Of a DNA stretch of 64,000 nucleotides, positions 52,633 to 59,849 are shown piece after piece. Made by a program: the position numbers and the translations under genes. The notes below the pieces were generated by a model that searched no databases, was not told the DNA's origin, and worked only from the letters and a program-made list of their open reading frames with translations. This DNA is from Candidatus Pantoea formicae. Lineage in GTDB: Bacteria; Pseudomonadota; Gammaproteobacteria; Enterobacterales; Enterobacteriaceae. Positions within the stretch are counted from its first letter, which is position 1. Each line of letters starts with the position of its first letter. The stretch spans positions 1-64,000 of the forward strand of contig NZ_VWXD01000018.1 of assembly GCF_011752625.1 (NCBI RefSeq). The letters run 5' to 3'.

Positions 52633-53135
52633 TGTTGCTGTTTAAGCTTATTTTTATGCGGCGGGAAATCAGAACTGACAGGAGAAAAACAGAAGCTTAA
52701 CCGGATCTGGAGATTGTGACCGTACGCATCCGGGCGGAGAGGACCGGTGCGCCAGCACCGGTTTTCCCGGCCCGCAGGGCGGTAGTGTTGCCGTTTCGGG
52801 CTGAAAGAAAGCGCAAAGCAAAACCGCGCCAGGGGGCGCGGTGTAGGATAATCTGAGCAAAGGTGACTTGCCTGGCCGGTCCTGTTCGGAAGCAGCCAGC
52901 GCGCCTGGAGAGACAAACTGCTGCCGGAATAAAACGTGAGAGAACGGCAATTCTGGTCACCCGGCACGCTATAAATAATCAAAATAACAACGAGCAAAGC
53001 CACTCTGGTCAAGACCGTTACCCGACTCTATGCGGTGGCTGCGCCGCCAGGCGCAGCTCTCCCGTAGGCCGCCGGAGGCGGCAGGGGGGTTCGCGGCCTG
53101 AGAGGGGGCGACGGGCTTCCCTGCCCTGCCCCGGA
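52633..53135. other. Gene-free stretch right of repeat copy 2
   Basis: About 500 bases without a supported gene; the overlapping frames here lack ribosome sites. Holds the hairpin ACCGGTGC/GCACCGGT with four T (52743-52765), a short CGCGCC-rich part near 52820 and a GC-rich stem region at 53035-53100. Probably a continuation of the non-coding repeat unit. Confidence 0.45.
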
Positions 53136-53534
53136 TTATCTTTTCATCGCGGCGGTGACTTCTCTTATGGCCTCATTTTCAAGAGGCCAGAGGCGCGCGG
53201 CGCTGCCTTCTCCGCCCTGCACGTCCTCAAGCCGCATAAAATCTCCCGCCACACGCAGCACCTGCATCAGCGAAGCGACAGGCACGCAGACTTCATGTCT
53301 CCGCTGGATGTTATCCAGCATGCTCCTCAGCTCGTCTCCTCCAACACCATACTCATGGTGGCCATCGAGCATGTCGAACTGGCTCAGAATTTCGGCAGCC
53401 ACCTTCTCTGGCACACTGTCATCATCGAGCACGGCCAGCACATCCTCTTTCGTCCAGACAATCAGTGCAATCTGTTCGTCGGCGCGGTGTTTCTGAAGCA
53501 GTTGTGCGCAAAGCGCGTTAACGGTTCCGTACAT
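53136..53534 (-). CDS. DUF1380-like protein
   Basis: A 132-residue acidic protein. MYGTVNALCAQLLQKHRADEQ followed by IALIVWTKEDVLAVL and a helical second half resembles DUF1380 proteins of F-like leading regions (MYGTCETLCRELL...). AAGGAG precedes the ATG at 53534. Two smaller proteins further right (55696-55938, 55983-56222) share the same W-x-x-x-D core. Confidence 0.7.
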   Translation of the reverse strand: MYGTVNALCAQLLQKHRADEQIALIVWTKEDVLAVLDDDSVPEKVAAEILSQFDMLDGHHEYGVGGDELRSMLDNIQRRHEVCVPVASLMQVLRVAGDFMRLEDVQGGEGSAARLWPLENEAIREVTAAMKR

Positions 53535-53581
53535 TTTTTCTGTCTCCTTGCGGGGCGGCCTTCGCCGCCCACGTTGATTAA

Positions 53582-54019
53582 TCAGTCCAGCGCGGCAAAA
53601 ATCGCGGCGGCTTCCGGGTGGGCAAAGGCGTAGTCGGTCAGCTGGCGGTGGTGGCGGCAGTAAAGCGCGCACAGCTCCGTGTCATCATGGCGGTCATACA
53701 TCCAGCTGCGGTGGTTCAGCACCAGTGAGGTGATCACGATGCCCGCCGCCTCGCTGCTCAGGCGCACATCGCTGTGGTTTGCCGGGTTAACGAAGCGCCA
53801 CGTTTCCTCCGCTGCGGGCTTCATGAAGCCACCGCCGGAAGGCAGCTGCGCGAAGTCCCACACGCCGCCGTTGTAGTCCGAAAGGTAACGATCGGCGTAC
53901 AGGTACACGTTGTTTTCGGCGCGCATGAAATCGTCGCCAAACAGCGCGGGCAGGAAACGCAGGCGCACGTAGTCGTCAGGGACGCGCGCGGACTCAAAGG
54001 CAGGGGTAGCAGTCTTCAT
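53582..54019 (-). CDS. ardB: ArdB/KlcA-family antirestriction protein
   Basis: A 145-residue protein of the ArdB/KlcA family, with RLRFLPALFGDDFMRAE, YADRYLSDYNGGVWDF and GGFMKPAAEETWRFVNPANH in outline. ArdB inhibits type I restriction enzymes in vivo, probably by a non-DNA-mimic route. As an early-entering gene it would protect incoming plasmid DNA. CGGAG precedes the ATG. Confidence 0.93.
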   Translation of the reverse strand: MKTATPAFESARVPDDYVRLRFLPALFGDDFMRAENNVYLYADRYLSDYNGGVWDFAQLPSGGGFMKPAAEETWRFVNPANHSDVRLSSEAAGIVITSLVLNHRSWMYDRHDDTELCALYCRHHRQLTDYAFAHPEAAAIFAALD

Positions 54020-54458
54020 CAGAAATCTCCGCAGTCAGGGTGGTTAACAGTTCCGGCCTGTGCCGTGACTGAATGACAGCCCGGCGAAAAGCGGAGTGTT
54101 CAGGAGCGGTGACGAGGCCGCAGCGCAAGCGAACGGAGGCGGGATTACGGACGGCGCAGACGCGAAGCATGAGCGGAGGCGCGACGGGAGTAAGCGCGAC
54201 GGAGAGAGTGCGAACGGGCGAGGAGACGAGCCTGCGGCTCTTGAACACGCAGCGGCCGGGCTAAAGTGAAGTCACGGTACCGGCCGCAGACCGCACGGTT
54301 TTTATTCCCCCGCCGCAGGCGGCATCAGTGAGGCGCGCAGCAACATCCTTTTCGCCTTGTCCACATCCGGGGTGCATATCCGCCCCGGAACCCTGTGGAT
54401 AAAACCGGCCCTGCCGTGCGCCGGCAGGGGTGCAGAGTGGCGTTCTTTTTTTAATCAG
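54020..54458. other. Hairpin-rich leading-region interval
   Basis: The right part holds a large stem, TCCACA-TCCGGGG paired with CCCCGGA and TGTGGA (54360-54399). A second perfect stem follows, CCCTGCCG/CGGCAGGG (54409-54429). The left part has CCGCAGCGCAAGCGA and GTGCGAACGGGCGAGGAG, which recur near 52258-52310. Candidate single-strand promoter or primer site ahead of ardB. Confidence 0.5.
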
Positions 54459-54692
54459 TCACGCCCTCAGGTGTTTCTGTATCACGGCCGCGCGCCGGTA
54501 GAGTTCAACCAGGTCGCTATCGATCCCCTCAATCAGCAGGCCCGTCATGCGCTGTTCGCGGCTGGCGCCCTGCCAGAGGTGGCGCGCGGTCATGTCGCGC
54601 AGGCGCAGGTGGAACTCATACAGCGATTCTTCCAGGTCGGCGACGTCGGCCGCCAGTGCATCGTTATCAGGGTGCATAGTGTGACCGTTCAT
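54459..54692 (-). CDS. Small acidic hypothetical protein
   Basis: A 77-residue helical protein (MNGHTMHPDNDALAADVADLEE...) with GGAGAG before its ATG. It lies 17 bases after the methyltransferase gene on the same strand, so it is probably in the same transcript. No family recognised; the small acidic character could suit a DNA-mimic or modifier role, which is speculation. Confidence 0.55.
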   Translation of the reverse strand: MNGHTMHPDNDALAADVADLEESLYEFHLRLRDMTARHLWQGASREQRMTGLLIEGIDSDLVELYRRAAVIQKHLRA

Positions 54693-54709
54693 CGTGTTCT
54701 CTCCGGTTA

Positions 54710-55354
54710 TCAGGCCGCGCGGGCGTCGCGGTGGGCATACAGGCGGCGCAGGCCGGCGGCGTGGTACTGCTCCATCAGCTCGATACCAATCCAGCGGCGC
54801 CCGCACTCCTGGGCGGCCACGCAGGTCGAGCCGGAACCTGCAAACGGGTCCAGAACAATGGCGCCGGGCTGCGTGAAGGTCTCAATCAGCGGCCGGAGGG
54901 CGCTGACCGGCTTTTCGGTCGGGTGATGGCGGTTGCCGGTGTACTCCCACGGCATCACATCCGGCAGCGGCTTTGCCGGCAGCGCCGGGCGCCCTTTGGC
55001 CAGCACGTAGGCGCTTTCGTGCTGGTAGCCGACGAAGGCCGATTTTGAGGCGTAAGGCTTGGTGAACACGATGTGGCCGACCACGCGGAACCCGGCCGCC
55101 TTCCACGCCTGCATAAAAATGTCTGTCCGGTTCCAGCCGTAGAAGCTCACCGCCAGGCTGTTGTCTTTCAGCACCCGGAACATTTCGTTGCTCGCCGGCT
55201 GGACCCACTCGCTGTTCACGTCGTTGGCAATCGAGCGGCCGGAACGGTCCTTAAAGCCGACGAGATACGGCGGATCGGTGAGGATGAAATCAATGCTTTT
55301 GTCCGGAAAGCCGCCCATAACCTGTACGCTGTCGCCGTGCATGAATCGAGACAT
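54710..55354 (-). CDS. DNA methyltransferase (amino-MTase, DPPY type)
   Basis: A 214-residue enzyme with catalytic motif IV as LTDPPYLVGF near residue 30 and SAM-binding motif I as VLDPFAGSGSTCVAA near 170. That order (IV before I) marks the beta class; DPPY suggests N6-adenine or N4-cytosine methylation. Plasmid orphan methyltransferases of this size occur in leading regions and could mask incoming DNA from restriction. Start 55354 (MSRFMHGDS) has ACAGGAG upstream. No restriction enzyme gene is near. Confidence 0.92.
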   Translation of the reverse strand: MSRFMHGDSVQVMGGFPDKSIDFILTDPPYLVGFKDRSGRSIANDVNSEWVQPASNEMFRVLKDNSLAVSFYGWNRTDIFMQAWKAAGFRVVGHIVFTKPYASKSAFVGYQHESAYVLAKGRPALPAKPLPDVMPWEYTGNRHHPTEKPVSALRPLIETFTQPGAIVLDPFAGSGSTCVAAQECGRRWIGIELMEQYHAAGLRRLYAHRDARAA

Positions 55355-55444
55355 AGTGATGCTCCTGTGTATGAAGGGGGCACCGGTAGTGGTGCCGTGA
55401 CCTCCACACAGACGGGCGAACAGCGGAGCAAACAGGGGCGGATG

Positions 55445-55505
55445 CGCAAGCCGCACGCGCCGCCGGAGCGGACTGAATGTCCCGCGCACGGCGGGGAACG
55501 GGTGA
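55445..55505. repeat. Short leading-region repeat, copy 1
   Basis: About 60 bases almost identical to 56310-56368: both contain AGCCGCACGCGCCGCC, GAGCGGACTGAAT and GGGGAACGGGTGAG. Each lies upstream of a minus-strand gene start. Confidence 0.6.
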
Positions 55506-55695
55506 GCAGTCCGGCGACAGCTTACCTTGTTTGCGAGGCCGCCCGGCTACCGTGAGGGCACGGCACTTTACGCCCGCCGTTTTCCGGCCGCAGGCCGGCA
55601 TGAAGGCGGAGCGCAGCGACAACCTTTTTCATTCCTGCAGTGATGCCGCCGTGACCGGCGACATCAGAGGATCTGCAGTTGCACTCCGCGCAGCG
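55506..55695. other. Remainder of the interval upstream of the methyltransferase
   Basis: Together with the repeat at 55445-55505, the 340 bases between the methyltransferase start and the next gene hold no supported coding frame, only GC-rich short repeats. Confidence 0.4.
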
Positions 55696-55938
55696 CTATT
55701 TCCCCTCCCCCTCCAGCAAAACGGCATCGATGGCCATCTCCAGATGCCACCAGTTAAATCCCTCGTTTGCATCATGATGGTCTTCGGCATACTCCATGGC
55801 CGCCGCAATCTCATCCGGCGTCATCGTCGGGTTAATACCAAGAAAGTCCTCTGCCAGCCAGAAGGTGCCGCAGCACAGCTCGTCATCGCCGACTGCGGCC
55901 AGCCGCGCCCTGAATTCCCGTACGGTCATTGCTCTCAT
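55696..55938 (-). CDS. Small acidic protein, paralogue of the next gene
   Basis: An 80-residue protein with ELCCGTFWLAEDFLGINPTMTPDEIAAAMEYAED. The same pattern (cysteine, then W or L-W, then A-x-D-F, then L/M-TPDE) is in the gene at 55983-56222. ATG at 55938 or 55929. Distantly like DUF1380-type leading-region proteins. Confidence 0.6.
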   Translation of the reverse strand: MRAMTVREFRARLAAVGDDELCCGTFWLAEDFLGINPTMTPDEIAAAMEYAEDHHDANEGFNWWHLEMAIDAVLLEGEGK

Positions 55939-55982
55939 TACCTGTCCGGCGGGTTGTCCCGCCGCCTCAGGTTTTATGATGA

Positions 55983-56222
55983 TCAGGCAGGGTCTTTTTC
56001 GACCCGTGCGGCAGGGATGGTGTCGGCGCAGTGGCGCAGAATATACCAGCTGAGACTCGTATCCGTATCGAGCGAGGCATCGGCCAGCACCTCATCGGGC
56101 GTCAGCTCTGGTGCCACGTCTTCGAAATCATCGGCTGTCCACAGGTACACCACGCAGGGTGTGCCGGGTTCAAAGCGCAGCAGCTGTTGGGCCAGCTGGC
56201 CAGTGGTGAGAGGTTGATTCAT
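55983..56222 (-). CDS. Small acidic protein, paralogue of the previous gene
   Basis: A 79-residue protein: TGQLAQQLLRFEPGTPCVVYLWTADDFEDVAPELTPDEV in outline, then a helical end. GGAG lies six bases before the ATG at 56222. It shares the core pattern with 55696-55938 and, more loosely, with the DUF1380-like protein at 53136-53534, suggesting local gene duplication. Confidence 0.6.
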   Translation of the reverse strand: MNQPLTTGQLAQQLLRFEPGTPCVVYLWTADDFEDVAPELTPDEVLADASLDTDTSLSWYILRHCADTIPAARVEKDPA

Positions 56223-56309
56223 GGTCACTCCGGTCTACAGGTTGCACGGCATCAGCGCCGTGACGTCACGGCAGCCGGGCTATGGCGCAGGACGCAGGGT
56301 CGAGGGACG

Positions 56310-56368
56310 AAGCCGCACGCGCCGCCTGAGCGGACTGAATATCCCGCGAACGGTGGGGAACGGGTGAG
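56310..56368. repeat. Short leading-region repeat, copy 2
   Basis: Near-identical partner of 55445-55505, with a handful of substitutions. Lies about 90 bases upstream of the gene starting at 56222. Confidence 0.6.
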
Positions 56369-56518
56369 TCATGAGGCAAAGCCTGCCTTGCGGAAGAAGC
56401 GGCCCGCCAAGGTGAAGTCGCGGCGCAGCCTGACAGGCGGAGGAAGGTTGCATGCATTTTTTGTATGTTTTAATACGAATATGACTGCGCTCATGAAAAT
56501 CGGGCGGCAGCCGAAGAT

Positions 56519-56746
56519 ATGATGTACATAACAGACAACTGCGAGTCACTACTCATGGCCAGAGCCCTGCCCCCGACCTATCTTCCCGTTTCCCCTTCCT
56601 GCCTGGCGGAAAAGCTCCGCGAAATTGCGGACATGCTGGAAGTCCGCAGCCCGTTTATCCGCGCGGCAGAACGGCACTGCGCCACGGGAAGCCGCGGCGA
56701 GCCTTTAACGATTATCCGCATCGAGATTCAGGAGCAACCTGAGTAA
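56519..56746 (+). CDS. Small hypothetical protein on the plus strand
   Basis: A 75-residue frame (or 63 residues from the ATG at 56555). The core LAEKLREIADMLEVRSPFIRAAERHC looks helical and genuine, ending in IIRIEIQEQPE. Neither start has a strong ribosome site. It is one of few plus-strand genes here and marks the right end of the minus-strand leading block. Confidence 0.4.
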   Translation: MMYITDNCESLLMARALPPTYLPVSPSCLAEKLREIADMLEVRSPFIRAAERHCATGSRGEPLTIIRIEIQEQPE

Positions 56747-57460
56747 GTCAGATATTTACGTTTAAAGTAAGGCGGATGACTGGCTCTGGCAACTCTATGC
56801 GCAGGGGCCATATCAGTGCGGCCCCTTCCCGGGGCTTAAATTATTTTATGCACCGGGCACTTAAATATAAACTCGTACGACTCGCCTCTGCCGGTTAACT
56901 GAATGTCAGGTGACATCGGATATACAGGACGCCAGGTCCGGGAAGCGCCGCTTCGAACAAAAAGATTTATATTTAAGCACAGCGCCAGTGTAAAAGTGGC
57001 AGCATATTTTCGCTTCGGCAATCAGTCAGTCACTGGAGACGGAAAAAATAAATGAGAGAGTTAATGAACATATTCTCTGCAGGAATCTTGTTATGGAGAA
57101 AAACCATTGCGTAGATCCTCTGGCTTTACTGCACCTGAGCAGTATTTAGCAGTCTGCCTGCGGGTGCGCCCTTGCGGAATCAGATGCGCAGCGCATGCAC
57201 CATGCTTCTGACAGTTCGAGTTACCTGCTCTTACCCGGGTGAAGGCCAGAGTGAGAGATATTTTCTCAGGATGGAGTACACAACATCAATATATCAGAAA
57301 AATATCAGACATTTATAATAAAAGGAAAAGATTCAATTTATTTATCCTTATTAATCCATAGCCGATAACTATGCATATCATTTAAATTCCGCTCCGCCAT
57401 TTGTTATAATAACGATGTGGTTAAAATTATTCTCATTCATTTCTTAAGCGAGGTGTAAAC
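56747..57460. other. Gene-poor stretch before the light-response cluster
   Basis: About 700 bases, the right half AT-rich, with no coding frame I trust. A minus-strand frame at 56836-57021 could encode a small signal-peptide protein but is weak. A TATAAT at 57405-57410 preceded by TTTAAA may be the promoter of the first YmgA-like gene. Confidence 0.4.
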
Positions 57461-57769
57461 GTGTTGTACAGCGAAGACATGACAGGTCACGCAGTTATTG
57501 GTGAAGCCGCAGTCAATCTTGCCGTGCGTGAAGAGGAAATATCCGTTGATGCTCTCCTGACGGAGCTGGACATTATGCTTAAAGCAGAGAAAACCAGCAG
57601 CCGCAGCCGGCGCATCAGCGATGCCATCAGCTGGCTGCGCGACTTCCGGACCGTCGGTGCGCGCGGGGGTGCCGGTAAGAAATGGATGCTGTCTGATGCA
57701 GACAGCCACACTGCCGGCGGCGAGGCCACCATTCGCCTGCAGGCTGATGATGACGATGAAATGAGATAA
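57461..57769 (+). CDS. YmgA-like connector protein (1)
   Basis: A 102-residue protein. HAVIGEAAVNLAVREEEISVDALLTELDIML followed by a second helix (RRISDAISWLRDF) has the YmgA pattern (TGQAVLQILRMKINFSLQTLIKQLL). Its closest relative in the window is 59370-59630 (HVIIGEAALSLALGEKEISVQSL). The start is GTG at 57461 with AGCGAGGTG upstream. In E. coli these connectors act on the Rcs system and biofilm functions. The acidic tail (QADDDDEMR) is extra. Confidence 0.7.
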   Translation: MLYSEDMTGHAVIGEAAVNLAVREEEISVDALLTELDIMLKAEKTSSRSRRISDAISWLRDFRTVGARGGAGKKWMLSDADSHTAGGEATIRLQADDDDEMR

Positions 57770-57876
57770 CCACAACCTTCAGGAGCGGGCGCTCAGCGTC
57801 CGCCTTTAGCTGACCTCGTAAGATGACTGCCTGCGCGCGCAATCATTAACGAAGCGCACCCCAGCGCCTTTTAACC

Positions 57877-57882
57877 TATAAT
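57877..57882 (+). promoter_or_regulatory. -10 element upstream of the AriR-like gene
   Basis: CCTATAATTT gives a TATAAT preceded by C, with no good -35 box. That form is compatible with sigma-S or an activated promoter. It lies about 115 bases before the AriR-like gene at 58001. Confidence 0.35.
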
Positions 57883-58000
57883 TTCTCTGTCATTGGGTAC
57901 GTTCTGCAGATGCAGCGCTGCCGGCCACACAATAACAATCCGCCACACCACTTTTACCGCCGTCATCCGCTCAGGATGCTCCGGCAGGGACCTTCACAGC

Positions 58001-58264
58001 ATGAAAAATACCAACTCAGTGACCACAATCCGCGCCCGCCTGCAGAACATCGGCGACGCGCTGGCGGCTGAAAGTCAGGAGCTTGAAGAGGCAATACAGG
58101 CGATTCTGGCCTCAGGCGTAAGGCTGACCAACAAAACGCTCATCATCCACGTCATTCACGACCTTGAGCAGGAGCGTGACGCGCAGAGACAGGCGGTGCT
58201 GCGAAGCGTGCTGGAGCTTATCGTCAGTCACACGCCGGACGATGCCGACGGGCAGGCCTCATAA
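58001..58264 (+). CDS. AriR/YmgB-like connector protein (1)
   Basis: An 87-residue protein. LQNIGDALAAESQELEEAIQAIL, then LTNKTLIIHVIHDLEQE and VLRSVLELIVSHTPDD resemble E. coli AriR (YmgB: GQAVTNLML..., NKNIILSLIHSLE, VIRKTLEIVLRYTADD). AriR is a small dimeric helical protein that affects biofilm, acid resistance and Rcs output. Start at ATG 58001. Confidence 0.85.
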   Translation: MKNTNSVTTIRARLQNIGDALAAESQELEEAIQAILASGVRLTNKTLIIHVIHDLEQERDAQRQAVLRSVLELIVSHTPDDADGQAS

Positions 58265-58285
58265 CGCCTGCGCGACAGGGCTGTT

Positions 58286-58486
58286 TCAGTTAAGTTTGGC
58301 GGCAAAAATCCGGATGGCCCGGCTGCAGGCCTCGCGCATGGCCATATCGGAGCCGGACTCCTTCAGGCGCCAGAGCGCACCGATAAGTTCGTGCGGGCTG
58401 ACTGTCCCGCCCCTGTGCAGTACCTGCCTGATGGCCAGCCCGATGGCTTCGTGCATCAGTTCCTGTATTTCATTTTCGGTTTTCAG
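58286..58486 (-). CDS. Small connector-like protein, probable CTG start
   Basis: A 66-residue helical protein related to 63339-63536 (shared pattern IGxxIRxxLxxxxxxSPHEL/TLHEI, then REACSRAIRI vs RESCERAVRL). The paralogue has 65 residues from an ATG with GGAGG. Here the homologous start position is CTG at 58486 with GGAG five bases upstream; no ATG is in frame before residue 11. A TTG at 58546 is the alternative. The two-helix layout recalls YcgZ/YmgC connectors, less clearly than the AriR and YmgA types. Confidence 0.55.
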   Translation of the reverse strand: MKTENEIQELMHEAIGLAIRQVLHRGGTVSPHELIGALWRLKESGSDMAMREACSRAIRIFAAKLN

Positions 58487-58551
58487 GTGCGCTCCGCTTA
58501 TTGGGGATATACACAGTGTATCGCGATAAGCGGCGCGCAGATACAAGCACC

Positions 58552-58576
58552 AAAAAAAACCGCCCAGAGGCGGTTA
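58552..58576 (-). terminator. Rho-independent terminator of the two-peptide operon
   Basis: On the minus strand AACCGCC and GGCGGTT form a stem followed by eight T. It begins in the last codons of the acidic peptide gene. Confidence 0.85.
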
Positions 58577-58705
58577 AATCAGCGGGGTGGCGCCCCGGTC
58601 GGGCGGGATGTCTCTGTCGCCGCCCGGTACCTCATCTTCATGACCAGGCGCCGGCTCGTGGTCCGGCATCGGGGTCGCGTCGTCAGGCATCGGCTGGTCA
58701 GACAT
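58574..58705 (-). CDS. 43-residue acidic, proline-rich peptide
   Basis: An ORF (MSDQPMPDDATPMPDHEPAPG...ATPLI) starting one base after the stop of the next peptide gene (TAGCATG), so co-translated. It is intrinsically disordered by composition, with repeated M-P-D units. A strong terminator overlaps its stop. No family recognised. Confidence 0.6.
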   Translation of the reverse strand: MSDQPMPDDATPMPDHEPAPGHEDEVPGGDRDIPPDRGATPLI

Positions 58706-58706
58706 G

Positions 58707-58829
58707 CTATTTTCCGCCCTTCTGCTTCATGGTATCGCTGTCCCTGGTGTCTTTTTTGTTGCCCGCGGGCAGCTTGCTGTGGTCGGCGTCTTTGCCATCC
58801 TTCACATTTTTTTCGTTACGGTCAGCCAT
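58707..58829 (-). CDS. 40-residue hydrophilic lysine/aspartate-rich peptide
   Basis: An ORF (MADRNEKNVKDGKDADHSK...MKQKGGK) with GGAGG six bases before its ATG. It is highly charged and probably disordered, like small stress-induced hydrophilins. First gene of a two-gene operon with a clear terminator. A possible sigma-S type -10 lies upstream. Confidence 0.65.
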   Translation of the reverse strand: MADRNEKNVKDGKDADHSKLPAGNKKDTRDSDTMKQKGGK

Positions 58830-58863
58830 GGTTACCTCCGTCACCCGTTATCGGGTAACGTTA

Positions 58864-58870
58864 AGTTTAG
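58864..58870 (-). promoter_or_regulatory. Putative sigma-S-type -10 element
   Basis: CTAAACT on the minus strand, about 35 bases before the ATG of the 40-residue peptide, resembles the sigma-S CTATACT element. No -35 box is evident. Confidence 0.35.
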
Positions 58871-58934
58871 CCGCGTGACGGTACCGGGAGGTGAACAAAT
58901 ATCCGGTCTGTGACTTAAGCGTAAAAACCGCTCA

Positions 58935-59168
58935 TTACGCGGGCGGTGAAAGCGAGGCGTCCCGCGCTTCAGTCATGCTGTCGTCCACGCACAGGCGGCA
59001 GATGCAGGCCCGCATCTTCAGCTGCTGTGACGCAATCTGATACGCGTGCCGGTAGTTCACGGCCGAGCCCAGGAACTGACGCTCCGGGTGGTCCTCAAGG
59101 CACACGCAGCCCTTCACGTGCAGCTGGTCCTGCTGCTCCATTCTGAGCAGATAATAAAACTGCCACAT
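58935..59168 (-). CDS. Small cysteine-rich hypothetical protein
   Basis: A 77-residue protein with VKGCVCLEDHPE and ACICRLCVDD, i.e. CxC and CxCxxC clusters that could bind zinc or iron. An excellent GGAAGGAGG precedes its ATG. No family is recognised. It is on the minus strand, in the middle of the light-response cluster. Confidence 0.6.
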   Translation of the reverse strand: MWQFYYLLRMEQQDQLHVKGCVCLEDHPERQFLGSAVNYRHAYQIASQQLKMRACICRLCVDDSMTEARDASLSPPA

Positions 59169-59369
59169 AAGCGGCCTCCTTCCATGATAAAAGGAGCAAT
59201 GTATGCCTGAATATATAACGGTGGAATTAATTTCTGATGCGATTTAAGCGCGGGATATGCGGAGAGTGTCGTCCCTGACAGGTTCTCCGGCCGGTACACG
59301 CCTGAGCGCGACCGCTGAGGTCATCTTCATCGTCGTCTTCCGGCCAGAGCCGGACTACGTCCTTTGGCG

Positions 59370-59630
59370 TCAGTTCTTCTCGTCGTTCAGGCCCGCAAGG
59401 GTCTGCAGGTACGGCACGTGCCGGACGGCCTGCTCCGGCTCGTGGAAGCTCTTCAGCCAGCTTCTGGCTTCGGATATTTCAGTGAGCCGGTTATCGCTGC
59501 CGCCGGCCTCCGCCATGTGTCCGAGCTCGGCAATAAGCGATTGCACGCTTATTTCCTTTTCGCCCAGCGCCAGGCTCAGTGCCGCCTCGCCAATAATGAC
59601 GTGCCCTTTCCCGTCGTGTTGAATAGACAA
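59370..59630 (-). CDS. YmgA-like connector protein (2)
   Basis: An 86-residue protein closely similar to the one at 57461 (GHVIIGEAALSLALGEKEISVQSLIAEL). The start is TTG at 59630 with GGAGG eight bases upstream. It is divergent from the BluR-like gene, sharing a 219-base intergenic region, so it is a likely direct BluR target as ycgZ-ymgA-ariR-ymgC is in E. coli. Confidence 0.75.
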   Translation of the reverse strand: MSIQHDGKGHVIIGEAALSLALGEKEISVQSLIAELGHMAEAGGSDNRLTEISEARSWLKSFHEPEQAVRHVPYLQTLAGLNDEKN

Positions 59631-59849
59631 ATTTACTACCTCCGTTTCACGTTGATGACAGCCTCACGTCACACTGTAGTCGCGGATGGTGAAAGCGCCC
59701 GGAGTTTATTCTGAAATTAGCCGTATCCGTAATAACTTATATCAGGTAGTGTGGTAATGAGTCTCTCCGCGCGACGAGTTCCTCTCAAGCCCGCGCAGTT
59801 AAACCTCCGGCCCTGCCAGACAGGCTTTCTCCCCTCACGGACGCAATTT

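Noticed and set aside
47356..57000. ssb, psiA and psiB in the leading region
   Set aside because: None of the leading-region proteins resembles SSB, PsiA or PsiB by eye.
56836..57021. 61-residue minus-strand ORF with a hydrophobic start
   Set aside because: No convincing ribosome site and no family; possible small exported protein but not supportable.
59203..59247. 14-codon plus-strand ORF with AAGGAG site
   Set aside because: Good ribosome site but very short, antisense to the promoter region of the cysteine-rich gene, and no sign of a leader-peptide role.
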